From Lysobacterales bacterium (lineage in GTDB: Bacteria; Pseudomonadota; Gammaproteobacteria; Xanthomonadales; Xanthomonadaceae): a DNA stretch of 64,000 nt. Position 1 is the stretch's first letter; the number at the start of each line of letters is the position of its first letter. This document shows positions 56,028 to 64,000 of this stretch, piece after piece. Location: assembly GCA_014946745.1 (NCBI GenBank), contig JADCRD010000001.1, forward strand, positions 186,001-250,000, in the 5' to 3' direction. The translations under genes were made by a program, and so were the position numbers. The notes beneath the pieces were generated by a model. It made no database searches. It saw only the letters and a program-made list of their open reading frames with translations, and was not told the origin of the DNA.

Positions 56028-56480
56028 TCAGCGCTGGGCCTCGGCCGCCCGCTGACGGATCACCCCCAGCAGTGCCGCCAGGCCGTTGCTGCGCGTCGGG
56101 GAGAGGTGTTTGGCAAGCCCGATGTCGGCGACGTAGCTCGGCTCGGTGGCGGTGATCTCTGCGGCGCTGCGGCCGGAGTAGACGCGCAGGGCCAGATAGA
56201 TCAGGCCGGAAACAATCGTCGAGTCGCTGGTCGCGTGGAAGACCAGCTTCTGCGCATTGCCCTCGGGTACCACCCAGACCATCGACTGGCAGGCGGTCAG
56301 CCGGTTGGCCTCGGTTTTCCATTCCTCGGGAAAGGTCGGCAGCTTCTTGCCGAGGTCGATCAGGTACTGGTAGCGCTCGGACCAGTCGCCGAAGAAGCCG
56401 AACTCCTCGGCGATGGTGGCCTGGGCCTCTGCGGCGCTGGGTTCGAGCGGGAACGGGCTGTCGCGGGTGATGGCTGTCAT
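56028..56480 (-). CDS. sufE: SufE-type sulfur acceptor for Fe-S cluster assembly
   Basis: Accepts sulfane sulfur from the cysteine desulfurase SufS and passes it to SufB. The 150-residue protein carries the acceptor Cys64 in NRLTACQSMVWV and the family motif ERYQYLIDLGKKLP. It ends with SPTRSNGLAALLGVIRQRA. The frame is open upstream, but ATG 56480 gives the proper N-terminus. It follows cysS by 10 bases, so both are probably transcribed together. A fossil of its 3' end lies at 42449. Confidence 0.95.
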   Translation of the reverse strand: MTAITRDSPFPLEPSAAEAQATIAEEFGFFGDWSERYQYLIDLGKKLPTFPEEWKTEANRLTACQSMVWVVPEGNAQKLVFHATSDSTIVSGLIYLALRVYSGRSAAEITATEPSYVADIGLAKHLSPTRSNGLAALLGVIRQRAAEAQR

Positions 56481-56490
56481 CGGATCGCCC

Positions 56491-57861
56491 TCATCCGGCC
56501 CGCTTCCAGCGGCAGCCCTGCGGCGTGTCCTCCAGCGCGATGCCCTCGTCCGCGAGCTGCTTGCGGATGGCGTCGGCGCGGGCGAAGTCGCGGGCGGCCT
56601 TGGCGGCCACGCGCTCTTCGACCAGCGCCTGGATGCGCGCATCGTCATCGGCGCTGACGCCGCGCGCGAACCAAGCCTCGGGCGCCTGCTGCAGCAGGCC
56701 CAGTGCGCGGCCGGCGGCCAGCAGCTGGGATTTCAGTTCGGCACGTGCTGCACCTTCGGCCTTGCGCGCTTCGCCCGCGATCTGCTGCAGGGCAGCGAGT
56801 GCCAGCGGCGTGTTCAGATCATCGGCCAGCGCCTGCTCGACGGCGTCGGGGATGGCGACATCGCTGGCGTCCACCTCGCCAAGGTCACGCAGGGTGCCGT
56901 AGAGGCGATCCAGCGTGCGCACGCTCTGCTCGATCAGGCTCTCCGACCAGTCCAGCGGCTGCCGGTAGTGGGCCGACATCAGTGCGAGGCGCAGAGCTTC
57001 GGGCGGGTGTTCGTTGATCAGGTCCCGCACGCGGCGGATGTTGCCCACCGACTTCGACATCTTGCTGCCGTCGAATGTCAGCATGCCGTTGTGCAGCCAA
57101 TAGCGGGCGAAGGTCTTGCCACCGTGCGCGCAGGCGCTCTGAGCGATTTCGTTCTCGTGGTGCGGGAACTGCAGATCGACGCCGCCGGCGTGGATATCGA
57201 TGGTCTCGCCCAGATGCGCTTCGCACATGGCCGAGCACTCGATGTGCCAGCCCGGACGACCGCGACCCCAGGGGCTGTCCCAGCCGGGCAGCTCGGGCGT
57301 CGACGGCTTCCACAGCACGAAGTCACCCGGCGCGCGCTTGTAGGGCGCGACCTCGACGCGGGCGCCGGCCAGCATCTCGTCGGTGCTGCGCCGCGACAGC
57401 TCGCCATACTTCGCGTAGCTGTCGACCGCGAACAGCGCATGGCCCTCGGCCGCGTAGGCGTGGCCCTGGGCGATCAGCGCCTCGATCATGCGGATCATCT
57501 GCGGGATGTGTGCGGTGGCGGCCGGCTCGATGTCCGGCGGAGCCACGCCGAGTGCAGCCATGTCCTCGCGGTAGGCCGCAGCGAAGCGGTCGGTGATCGC
57601 GGTGATCGGCACGCCCTGTTCAGCAGCGGCGGCGTTGATCTTGTCGTCGACGTCGGTGATGTTGCGGGCGTAGACGACCTGACCGTAGTGCCGGCGCAGC
57701 AGGTCGGCCAGGAGCCCGAACACCACGGGCCCGCGCGCGTTGCCGATGTGCACGAAGTTGTAGACGGTCGGCCCGCAGACGTAGAAGGTCACCCGATTCG
57801 GGTCCTGCGGGCGGAAAGGCTCGAGCGCGCGGCTCAGGCTGTTGTAAAGGCGGATATCCAT
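56491..57861 (-). CDS. cysS: Cysteinyl-tRNA synthetase
   Basis: Charges tRNA(Cys). The 456-residue class I enzyme has zinc ligand Cys29 in [10 protein letters not shown], the HIGH-type motif HIGNARG at 38-44, [18 protein letters not shown] and KMSKS in [10 protein letters not shown]. The length is normal. The ATG at 57861 opens the conserved [11 protein letters not shown]. It lies just upstream of sufE, linking two genes that use cysteine. Confidence 0.98.
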   Translation of the reverse strand: MDIRLYNSLSRALEPFRPQDPNRVTFYVCGPTVYNFVHIGNARGPVVFGLLADLLRRHYGQVVYARNITDVDDKINAAAAEQGVPITAITDRFAAAYREDMAALGVAPPDIEPAATAHIPQMIRMIEALIAQGHAYAAEGHALFAVDSYAKYGELSRRSTDEMLAGARVEVAPYKRAPGDFVLWKPSTPELPGWDSPWGRGRPGWHIECSAMCEAHLGETIDIHAGGVDLQFPHHENEIAQSACAHGGKTFARYWLHNGMLTFDGSKMSKSVGNIRRVRDLINEHPPEALRLALMSAHYRQPLDWSESLIEQSVRTLDRLYGTLRDLGEVDASDVAIPDAVEQALADDLNTPLALAALQQIAGEARKAEGAARAELKSQLLAAGRALGLLQQAPEAWFARGVSADDDARIQALVEERVAAKAARDFARADAIRKQLADEGIALEDTPQGCRWKRAG

Positions 57862-58473
57862 AGGGAGCGCAGTTTAGCCGCTTGGGCGGCGGGCTCCGCG
57901 TGGGCTGCGAAGCTTCTTCCAGGCGTCCTAAGGCAAGGCTGAGGAATCCAGCGTGGTCGCGCGCCATGGAGGGCGCGACCGCGGAATCAAGGCAAGGATG
58001 GACTTGATCAGATCGCCCTGAGCCCCTTTCGCGCCGTGTGGGATGCGGCGCGCACCGGCGGCAGCGCGCCGGGGGAGAGGCCTCAAGACAGCGCGGATCC
58101 AGCCCAGCCTGAACGCGATCGGTGATCCGTGATCGGTGGTCACGAGCCCGATGCCGATCCGGACTCGCGACCGCGGATCAAGGACTTGCGTGCTCGATCC
58201 GCAGACCCGCGCTCGATGGCGCGCGGCCAGGCTGAGGTCTTCAGCCTGGCCTTAACGGATTTCTACAGCCCGGATTCAGCGCCGGACTGCTTGAATCCGG
58301 GTCATGCTGCGCGATGGACCGCGCGGATCTGGCGCCGACCCGGCAGTGAAGACCGAAGGCGACGCCGACCGATACCGAATTCGTCCAGGCCTGCGCCTTG
58401 CGCAGGCCGCGCTGTCAATGGTCCCAGCCTCGCCGCTGGCGATCCGCCAGGCAGCACCGTCCAGGAGTCCGCA
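57862..58473. repeat. Intergenic region with GGCGCGACCGCGG repeats
   Basis: No gene is seen in 612 bases. Positions 57935-58010 read GGCTGAGGAATCCAGCGTGG, TCGCGCGCCATGGAGGGCGC and GACCGCGGAATCAAGG, matching the element at 14960-15033. Positions 58166-58253 repeat the blocks in partly reversed order (GCGACCGCGGATCAAGGACT, then GGCGCGCGGCCAGGCTGAGG). Confidence 0.65.
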
Positions 58474-59007
58474 ATGACGCAGCCCCGTCGCCTTGCTCTC
58501 GTTCCGTTCGCCCTGCTGGCCAGCGGCCTCGCCGCAGCCCAGCCCGGCCCGAATGCTGAGAACGTGCGCTACACCTATGCCACCGTGCTGAGCGCGGCGC
58601 CGGTCTACGAAACCATCCGCTTCTCCGAGCCGCGCGAGGAGTGCGAGGACGAGCGTGTGGTCTACCGCGAGCGCGATCCCGGCACCGCCGGCACCGTCAT
58701 CGGCGCCATTGTCGGTGCGGCGGTCGGCAACCAGGTCGGCGATGGCGACGGCCGTCGTGCCGCTACCGTGGCTGGCGCCATCGCCGGTGGTGCGATCGGC
58801 CGTAACGTCGATCGCAACAACAGCCCAGAGCGCCAGTACGAGGGCACCGAAACCCGCTGCCGCGTGGTCGAGGTGAGCCGCGAGGAGCGTCGCCTGTCCG
58901 GCTACGACGTCGAGTACCGCCTGAAGGACGAAGTCTTCTTCGCGCGTCTGCCCTACGACCCCGGCAACAACCTGCGCGTGCGCGTCAGCGTGACGCCCGT
59001 CGAATAA
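58474..59007 (+). CDS. Glycine-zipper 2TM outer-membrane or periplasmic protein
   Basis: A 177-residue exported protein with a signal peptide (residues 1-22). The glycine zipper at about 72-112 is GTVIGAIVGAAVGNQVGDGDGRRAATVAGAIAGGAIG, of the Rickettsia 17-kDa antigen or SlyB type. A C-terminal beta region (RCRVVEVSREERRLSGYDVEY) follows. No lipobox cysteine is present. ATG 58474 is preceded by CAGGAG. Such proteins affect envelope stability, and the exact role is unknown. Confidence 0.85.
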   Translation: MTQPRRLALVPFALLASGLAAAQPGPNAENVRYTYATVLSAAPVYETIRFSEPREECEDERVVYRERDPGTAGTVIGAIVGAAVGNQVGDGDGRRAATVAGAIAGGAIGRNVDRNNSPERQYEGTETRCRVVEVSREERRLSGYDVEYRLKDEVFFARLPYDPGNNLRVRVSVTPVE

Positions 59008-59079
59008 GCGTCGTTTCAGTCGAAAGTCTCATGGGGGCCGGCTTGCTGGCCCCCGCACCCTGTGCCATCCTCCGCCCCC

Positions 59080-59181
59080 ATGTTCACCAAGCCCGCCGAC
59101 GCCGATGTTCTGACCAGCGCCTATATGGCGGCTGGCATGACCTCGCGCGCGCGCCGACTGGAAGCCCACATCGCGGGGTGA
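59080..59181 (+). CDS. Possible 33-residue leader-like peptide
   Basis: A short frame, MFTKPADADVLTSAYMAAGM then TSRARRLEAHIAG. It contains an Arg-Ala-Arg-Arg cluster. It ends 30 bases before a strong terminator and 360 bases before argF'. A GGGGGCC hairpin (59033-59054) lies just upstream. No clear ribosome site is present. It could be a leader peptide for arginine control or a remnant of a longer gene. Confidence 0.35.
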   Translation: MFTKPADADVLTSAYMAAGMTSRARRLEAHIAG

Positions 59182-59210
59182 TCCGGGCGTTTGCGACGCA
59201 GCTGTGACGG

Positions 59211-59237
59211 AAAGCCCGGCCTGTGTGCCGGGCTTTT
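59211..59237 (+). terminator. Rho-independent terminator upstream of the arginine cluster
   Basis: A 10-bp stem (AAAGCCCGGC at 59211-59220 with GCCGGGCTTT at 59227-59236), a CTGTGT loop and a T-tract form it. It may end the glycine-zipper transcript or act as an attenuator. Confidence 0.88.
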
Positions 59238-59277
59238 GCGTTTCTGGCCCGGCGCGCGGCTGAGGTTCTGCTGTTCT

Positions 59278-59380
59278 TCCCTCTCCCCGTGTGGGAGAGG
59301 GGGTGGGGCAGAGGGGAGGCTTACCCAGATGGGAGCGCCCCCCTCTCTCCAACGCCTCTCTCACAGGGCGAGAGAGGGTT
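59278..59380. repeat. CCCTCTCC-type intergenic repeats
   Basis: Two palindromic units lie between the terminator and argF': CCCTCTCCCC GTGT GGGAGAGGG near 59280 and CCCTCTCTCC...GGCGAGAGAGGG near 59340. They belong to the family at 13605, 61935 and 63658. The remainder of the gap holds no gene. Confidence 0.75.
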
Positions 59381-59540
59381 GAGCGGTCCGCCCTGTTGAC
59401 GCGCTTGAGCCGCGCTGCGGCCCAGGTCTTGTTGCACAGGTTCAACGGCTTCATTCCACCAGGTTTCCCCTGCGCCAACGATTCCGCCCCACTCCGATTA
59501 CCCAGCTCCATCGAATCCACACCACGACGAGACCCGACGG

Positions 59541-60557
59541 ATGAATGCACCGCTGATGAGTCACTTCCTGAACACCCAGGACTGGACCCGCGAGGGCCTG
59601 GACGCGCTGCTGCAGCAGGCGGCCGCGTTCAAGCGCAGCAAGCTCGGCGAGCAGATGCGCGGGCGCTCGATCGCGCTGGTGTTCTTCAACCCGTCGATGC
59701 GCACCCGCACCAGCTTCGAGCTGGGTGCTTTCCACATGGGCGGTCATGCGGTGGTGCTGCAGCCCGGCAAGGATGCGTGGCCGATCGAGTTCGAACTCGG
59801 CACCGTGATGGACGGCGACACCGAGGAGCACATCGCCGAAGTGGCCCGCGTGCTGGCCCGCTACGTCGACCTGATCGGCGTGCGCGCGTTCCCGAAGTTC
59901 CAGGACTGGTCGGTGGACCGCGAGGACAAAGTGCTGCGCGCCTTCGCCAAGTACTCGACGGTGCCGGTGATCAACATGGAGACGATCACCCATCCCTGCC
60001 AGGAGCTGGCGCACGCGCTGGCCCTGCGCGAGCACTTCGGCACCGACGACCTGCGCGGCAAGAAGTACGTGCTGACCTGGACCTATCACCCCAAGCCGCT
60101 GAACACCGCGGTTGCCAACTCGGCGCTGACCATCGCCACGCGCCTCGGCATGGACGTGACTCTGCTGTGCCCGACGCCGGAATACGTGCTCGACGAGCGC
60201 TACATGCGCTGGGCGGCCGACAACGTCGAAGAGGCCAAGGGCAGCTTCCGCGTCAGCCATGACCCCGATGAGGCCTATGCCGGTGCGCACGTGGTCTACG
60301 CCAAGAGCTGGGGCGCGATTCCCTACTTCGGCCGCTGGCACGAAGAAAAGCCCATCCGCGACGCGCACAAGCACTTCATCGTCGACGAACGCAAGATGGC
60401 GCTGACCGACAACGGCGTGTTCAGCCACTGCCTGCCGCTGCGCCGCAACGTCAAGGCCACCGACGCCGTGATGGACAGCCCCGCCTGCATCGCCATCCAC
60501 GAAGCCGAGAACCGGCTGCATGTGCAGAAGGCGGTCATGGCGGCTCTGCTGCGCTGA
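59541..60557 (+). CDS. argF': N-acetylornithine carbamoyltransferase
   Basis: Carbamoylates N-acetylornithine to N-acetylcitrulline, the arginine route of Xanthomonas. The 338-residue protein matches that enzyme closely and not ordinary ornithine transcarbamoylase: FFNPSMRTRTSFELGAF, KDAWPIEFELGTVMDGDTEEHI, NMETITHPCQELAHALAL and HCLPLRRNVKATDAVMDS. The lysine in the last motif corresponds to one reported to be carboxylated in the Xanthomonas enzyme. ATG 59541 or 59556 may be used. It opens the arginine cluster. Confidence 0.95.
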   Translation: MNAPLMSHFLNTQDWTREGLDALLQQAAAFKRSKLGEQMRGRSIALVFFNPSMRTRTSFELGAFHMGGHAVVLQPGKDAWPIEFELGTVMDGDTEEHIAEVARVLARYVDLIGVRAFPKFQDWSVDREDKVLRAFAKYSTVPVINMETITHPCQELAHALALREHFGTDDLRGKKYVLTWTYHPKPLNTAVANSALTIATRLGMDVTLLCPTPEYVLDERYMRWAADNVEEAKGSFRVSHDPDEAYAGAHVVYAKSWGAIPYFGRWHEEKPIRDAHKHFIVDERKMALTDNGVFSHCLPLRRNVKATDAVMDSPACIAIHEAENRLHVQKAVMAALLR

Positions 60558-60563
60558 GCCGCC

Positions 60564-60737
60564 GGGATTGGGGATTGGGGATTGGGGATTGAAGAGCGCT
60601 CTGCGCTTCGATCCCGGGCCTCGCTTCCGAGTCCACGCGCTGCGCATCGATTCCTGTTTCAGACCTCCCCTAGTCCGGTAACCGCCATGTCATCGAACGC
60701 CGCATCGCCCAATCCCCAATCCCCAATCCCCAATCCC
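60564..60737. repeat. Inverted (GGGATTG)n arrays around the argG start
   Basis: GGGATTG repeats run at 60564-60591 on the plus strand, and the complementary CCCAATC repeats run at 60708-60737. They can pair over about 27 bases, enclosing the argG ribosome site and ATG. Each array also has four G-runs on one strand (G-quadruplex pattern). The right array codes for residues 8-17 of ArgG. Confidence 0.85.
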
Positions 60738-61922
60738 GGCCCCATCGTGCTTGCCTTCTCCGGCGGCCTCGACACCAGCTTCTGCATTCCCTGGCTCAAG
60801 GAGCGCGGCTACGAGGTGCATACCGTGTTCGCCGATACCGGCGGCGTGGATGCCGAAGAGCGCGCCTACATCGAGGCCCGCGCGGTCGAGCTGGGCGCCG
60901 CCAGCCATGTCACCGTCGACGGTGGTCCGGCGATCTGGGAGGGCTTCGTCAAGCCTTTCGTCTGGGCGGGCGAGGCCTACCAGGGTCAGTACCCGCTGCT
61001 GGTGTCGGATCGCTACCTGATCGTCGATGCCGCGCTGAAGCGCTGTGCGGAGCTGGGTACCAAGCACATCGCGCACGGCTGCACCGGCATGGGCAACGAC
61101 CAGGTGCGCTTCGATCTCGCGGTGAAGGCGCAGGGCGACTACGTCATCGTCGCGCCGATCCGCGAGATCCAGAAGGAGCACACCCAGACCCGCGCCTACG
61201 AGCAGGCCTATCTGGAAGCACGCGGTTTCGAAGTCCGCGCCAAGCAGAAGAGCTACACCATCAACGAGAACCTGCTGGGCGTAACCATGTCCGGCGGCGA
61301 GATCGACAAGTGGGAGGCCCCGGGCGAGGGCGCGCGCGGGCTGTGCGCCAAGCGCGCCGACTGGCCCGCCGCGCCGCTGCAGCTGCGGATCGGCTTCGAG
61401 CACGGCGAGGCGGTCTCGATCAACGGCGAGCGCATGGCTGGTGCGGCGCTGCTCGCGCGGCTCAACGCCGAGTTCGCGAAGTACGGCGTCGGCCGCGGCC
61501 TGTATACCGGCGATACCACGATCGGTCTGAAGGGCCGGATCATCTTCGAAGCCCCGGGCCTGATCGCCCTGCTCGCGGCGCACCGCGCGCTGGAAGAAAC
61601 CGTGCTGACCAAGCAGCAGAACCGCTTCAAGCCCGAGGTGGCGCGCAAGTGGGTGGAGCTGGTCTACGAGGGCTTCTACCACGACCCGCTGAAGTACGAC
61701 CTCGAGGCCTTCCTCGCCAGCTCGCAGGCCAAGGTCAATGGCGAGGTCACGCTCGAAACCCACGGCGCCCGCGTCGATGCGGTGGCAGTGACTTCGCCGC
61801 ACATCCTCAACGCCAAGGGCGCGGTCTACGCGCAGTCGGCCGATTGGGGCGTGGAAGAGGCCGAGGGCTTCATCAAGCTGTTCGGCATGAGCAGCACGCT
61901 GTGGGCGGAAGTGAACAAGTAG
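60687..61922 (+). CDS. argG: Argininosuccinate synthase
   Basis: Joins citrulline and aspartate using ATP. From ATG 60687 the protein has 411 residues. The ATP pyrophosphatase motif [13 protein letters not shown] starts at about residue 21, followed by [14 protein letters not shown]. Later [13 protein letters not shown] and [21 protein letters not shown] fit the branch found in Xanthomonas. The first 18 residues ([18 protein letters not shown]) are unlike other ArgG N-termini and are partly encoded by the CCCAATC repeat. No later ATG or GTG is suitably placed before the ATP motif. Confidence 0.95.
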   Translation: MSSNAASPNPQSPIPNPGPIVLAFSGGLDTSFCIPWLKERGYEVHTVFADTGGVDAEERAYIEARAVELGAASHVTVDGGPAIWEGFVKPFVWAGEAYQGQYPLLVSDRYLIVDAALKRCAELGTKHIAHGCTGMGNDQVRFDLAVKAQGDYVIVAPIREIQKEHTQTRAYEQAYLEARGFEVRAKQKSYTINENLLGVTMSGGEIDKWEAPGEGARGLCAKRADWPAAPLQLRIGFEHGEAVSINGERMAGAALLARLNAEFAKYGVGRGLYTGDTTIGLKGRIIFEAPGLIALLAAHRALEETVLTKQQNRFKPEVARKWVELVYEGFYHDPLKYDLEAFLASSQAKVNGEVTLETHGARVDAVAVTSPHILNAKGAVYAQSADWGVEEAEGFIKLFGMSSTLWAEVNK

Positions 61923-61934
61923 TTGCTTGTTGAG

Positions 61935-62039
61935 CCCCTCTCCCGGTGGAGCGAGCCGAGTCGCTCATGGACCTCCGGTGGGGGTCCATGACTCGGTGAG
62001 CCCGAGCGCAGCGAAGGCGCAGGGAGTTGGGGAGAGGGT
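61935..62039. repeat. Extended CCCCTCTCCC repeat with inner hairpin
   Basis: CCCCTCTCCCGG at 61935 and GGGAGTTGGGGAGAGGG at 62022 frame an inner segment (GGAGCGAGCCGAGTCGCTCATGGACCTCC...GGTCCATGACTCGG) that pairs with itself. It is a larger member of the CCCTCTCC family between argG and argE'. Confidence 0.7.
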
Positions 62040-62095
62040 CCGGCAGAGCCGAGCCTTCAGACCATGACTCCGTATGCCCAAGGCAGACCCAACCC

Positions 62096-63175
62096 ATGCT
62101 CGACCGCATCCTTCACCACCTCGAAAAACTGGTCGCCTTCGACACCCGCAATCCACCGCGTGAGATCGGGCGCTCGATGTTCGACTACCTGCAGCGGGCC
62201 CTGCCGGGCTTCCGTTTCCAGCTGACCGACTTCGGCGCCGGCGCGATTGCCCTGCTGGCCGTGCGTGGCGCTCCGAAGCGCGTGTTCAACGTGCACATGG
62301 ACACCGTGCCGGACTCGCCGCACTGGAGCGCCGACCCGCACGCGCTGCGAGTGACATCCGACCGTGCGATCGGCTTGGGCGCCTGCGACATCAAGGGCGC
62401 CGCGGCCTGCCTGATCACGGCCGCCGAGCAGACGCAGGGCGATGCAGCCTTCCTGTTCACCACCGACGAAGAAGCCAACGACGCGCGCTGCATCGCCGGC
62501 TTCCTCGCCCAGGGTCATGACTTCGTTGAAGCCATCGTCGCAGAGCCCACCCAGGCCCGCGCGGTGCTGGCCCATCGCGGCATCAGCTCGGTGCTGATGA
62601 AGTTCAAGGGCACCGCCGGCCACGCCTCGGGCGCGCAGGCGATGGAGCAGAGCGCCCTGCACCAGGCGATCCGCTTCGGCGGGCGCGCGCTGGATTTCGT
62701 GCAGACACAGGCCGGAGAGAGCTTCGGCGGCTTGCAGGGATTGCGCTACAACATCGGCCGCGTCGAGGGCGGCATCAAGGCCAACATGATCGCGCCCGCG
62801 GCCGAGCTGCGCTTCGGCTTCCGCCCGCTGCCCTCGCACTCGATCGACGGCCTGCACGACACCTTCCGCGGCTTCGCCTCGGTGGACGCATTGGCCCACT
62901 ACGAGGAAACCTTCCGCGGCCCTTCGCTGCCCTCGGGCGGCGACACGGCCGAGAAGTTCGCCCGCGCCGAGGCGCTTGTCGCCGAGCTCGGCCTGCCGGT
63001 CGGCCCGGACGTGGATTTCTGGACCGAAGCCTCGCTGTTCTCCGCCGCCGGGCTGACCGCGATCGTGTACGGCCCAGGCGACATCGCCCAGGCGCATACG
63101 GCCGATGAGTGGGTGGCGCTGGAGCAGCTGGAGGCGGTGGCGAAGACCTATTTGCGGCTGTTTGGTGGCGCATGA
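62096..63175 (+). CDS. argE': N-acetylcitrulline/acetylornithine deacetylase (M20 family)
   Basis: Zinc peptidase-fold deacetylase. Next to argF' its likely substrate is N-acetylcitrulline, which gives citrulline for ArgG. The 359-residue protein has VFNVHMDTVPDSPHW with the first metal His and Asp, GLGACDIKGAAAC with the bridging Asp, and TTDEEANDA with the catalytic Glu. The dimerisation domain spans about residues 170-280. ATG 62096 begins the conserved LDRILHHLEKLVAFDTRNPP. It overlaps the next gene by four bases. Confidence 0.93.
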   Translation: MLDRILHHLEKLVAFDTRNPPREIGRSMFDYLQRALPGFRFQLTDFGAGAIALLAVRGAPKRVFNVHMDTVPDSPHWSADPHALRVTSDRAIGLGACDIKGAAACLITAAEQTQGDAAFLFTTDEEANDARCIAGFLAQGHDFVEAIVAEPTQARAVLAHRGISSVLMKFKGTAGHASGAQAMEQSALHQAIRFGGRALDFVQTQAGESFGGLQGLRYNIGRVEGGIKANMIAPAAELRFGFRPLPSHSIDGLHDTFRGFASVDALAHYEETFRGPSLPSGGDTAEKFARAEALVAELGLPVGPDVDFWTEASLFSAAGLTAIVYGPGDIAQAHTADEWVALEQLEAVAKTYLRLFGGA

Positions 63176-63549
63176 AGATTGCCGACGGCCAGGGGGCCCC
63201 CGAGGCCTTGGCGGCATTTTGCTATGAGGCAGCTCAACTGCTTTGCTCGGGCGATTTCTCTGCCTTGGCCCAGCGGTTCGGCTACGCGCTGGCCTTCGAG
63301 CGGGACCCTGCTACAGCCATCCGCGATGACCTATCAGCCATCCTCTCAGAGCTGGGAGCATCTTCCCTCGGGCCACCACTCTCCCTTCCTTGTGTAAGCC
63401 GCTTGAAGCCGAATGACACCGCTTTGGTCGCGTCAGTCGAACAGCGCATTCCTACGAACAATGGGCGCCACGTTCTGCTTGAACTCGTTGTCTCCGCACA
63501 CGCGGCCGATAGGCACCTTGTACTGGAGCAGATCAGCGCGGCGGACTAA
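63172..63549 (+). CDS. Hypothetical protein inside the arginine cluster
   Basis: A 125-residue cytoplasmic protein with no domain that I recognise. Starting MKIADGQGAPEALAAFCYEA, it looks mostly helical in the first half and beta-rich at the end (RHVLLELVVSAHAADRHLVLEQI). The ATG lies inside the argE' stop (ATGA), so it is translated with argE'. Xanthomonas clusters usually go straight from argE' to argB, so this gene is extra here. Its codons are less GC-biased than its neighbours (CTTGAACTCGTTGTC, GTACTGGAG). Confidence 0.6.
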   Translation: MKIADGQGAPEALAAFCYEAAQLLCSGDFSALAQRFGYALAFERDPATAIRDDLSAILSELGASSLGPPLSLPCVSRLKPNDTALVASVEQRIPTNNGRHVLLELVVSAHAADRHLVLEQISAAD

Positions 63550-63657
63550 GTGCTCCTGCGAATGCTGCCGGGCGGCGACGCTCGGCTGAGTTGTTCGCGG
63601 CTTTTTCTGAATCCGAAAGCAATCCTCCTTGCGATGGCCTCAATCGAAGCGAACAAG

Positions 63658-63759
63658 CCCCTCTCCCCCTGAGGGAGAGGGGTTGGGGAGAGGGGGCGAA
63701 TCTCGCGGCAAGCGTCATCCCCCTCTCCCCCGACCCCTCTCCCTCCAGGGGAGAGGGGA
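63658..63759. repeat. CCCTCTCC-type intergenic repeats
   Basis: Two palindromes lie before argB. The first is CCCCTCTCCC CCTGA GGGAGAGGGG at about 63658-63682, followed by TTGGGGAGAGGGGG. The second is CCCCTCTCCC...CCAGGGGAGAGGGG near 63720-63759. They are the best-conserved copies of the family in the window. Confidence 0.8.
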
Positions 63760-63840
63760 GACAAGCAGCTCCGTGCGAGCGCATCCGCGCTCTGTTCGGC
63801 CCCGCACCCATCTCCACTCTGCAGAACCCATCCCAGCCCC

Positions 63841-64000
63841 ATGGCCAAAGAACTCCGCCCCACCATCGTCCGTCTGCTCTCCAACATGGCCTCGGCCAAG
63901 GAGATCCAGCAGTACCTGAAACGTTTCTCGCAGGTCGATGCCGAGCGCTTCGCCCTGGTCAAGGTTGGCGGCGCGATCCTGCGCGACGAGATGGACGCGT
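63841..64000 (+). CDS. argB: Acetylglutamate kinase, 5' part (cut by window end)
   Basis: Only the first 53 residues are present: [20 protein letters not shown] then [27 protein letters not shown]. They match the N-terminus of the Xanthomonas-type protein, in which an acetylglutamate kinase is followed by an acetyltransferase domain that makes N-acetylglutamate. VKVGGAIL is the start of the kinase fold. The second domain would lie beyond the window. ATG 63841 follows about 290 bases without a gene. Confidence 0.85.
   Translation, partial: MAKELRPTIVRLLSNMASAKEIQQYLKRFSQVDAERFALVKVGGAILRDEMDA

Noticed and set aside
1-64000. CRISPR array, tRNA, rRNA or prophage
   Set aside because: The repeats seen are palindromic or tandem with no regular spacers. 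No cloverleaf, rRNA, integrase or phage structural genes were recognised by eye.

Overview
The window is a high-GC stretch of a gammaproteobacterial chromosome, most likely from the order Lysobacterales (Xanthomonadales). The strongest evidence is the arginine cluster at the right end. It encodes N-acetylornithine carbamoyltransferase, argininosuccinate synthase, an N-acetylcitrulline-type deacetylase and the Xanthomonas-type acetylglutamate kinase, which is the acetylcitrulline route known from Xanthomonas. Other features that fit are secreted proteins with a terminal GFE motif, the pairing of an ECF sigma factor with a TPR kinase, and intergenic CCCTCTCC, GGGATTG and GGGTGGGTC repeats. I see no prophage, integrase, intact insertion sequence, CRISPR array, rRNA or tRNA.

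Layout. Positions 1-5400 carry the end of a cytochrome c oxidase locus (ctaG, ctaE, a small DUF2909 protein, SURF1, a thioredoxin-like membrane protein, ctaA, ctaB). Positions 5.5-9.7 kb hold msrB-msrA, a Xre/RES toxin-antitoxin pair, and a TetR regulator divergent from a DUF418 membrane protein with a double palindromic operator between them. Positions 9.7-15 kb are eroded: a MacB-type permease broken by a 7-bp duplication and an AraC-type regulator with an internal deletion, beside intact DUF3224, SDR and SHOCT genes. Positions 15.2-21.3 kb carry a Ser/Thr kinase fused to an FGE-like domain, an Asp/Glu racemase, a SRAP protein, ispF and truD. Positions 21.7-27.4 kb (minus strand) form a tightly overlapped pgaABCD operon for an exported poly-N-acetylglucosamine. 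In it, PgaB appears to lack its deacetylase metal ligands and PgaA has no standard start codon ahead of its signal peptide.

Positions 27.5-39.1 kb hold a DUF1456 protein flanked by 101-bp direct repeats with DnaA-box-like palindromes, an NMT1-like binding protein, a TPR-sulfotransferase, an IPTL-CTERM-like secreted protein, a FosX-like enzyme, mutS and a TPR/O-GlcNAc-transferase-like protein. Positions 39.1-55 kb are surface-oriented: a string of perfect stem-loops, a small secreted protein, three tandem collagen-like secreted paralogues, a parallel beta-helix protein, an ECF sigma factor with a TPR kinase, a second TPR-sulfotransferase, a choice-of-anchor protein and a chemoreceptor. A fossil of the sufE 3' end lies in this part (42.45 kb); the intact sufE is at 56.0-56.5 kb. 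Positions 55.4-59 kb carry a response regulator, sufE, cysS and a glycine-zipper protein. From 59.5 kb to the end is the arginine cluster, with an unrecognised gene between argE' and argB.

How the genes fit together. Respiratory oxidase assembly, methionine sulfoxide repair, Fe-S assembly and arginine synthesis are core functions. The accessory theme is the cell surface: exopolysaccharide, secreted proteins with C-terminal tags, sulfotransferases and a GT41-like glycosyltransferase. Translations come from the sequence; family assignments come from remembered motifs and no database was searched.
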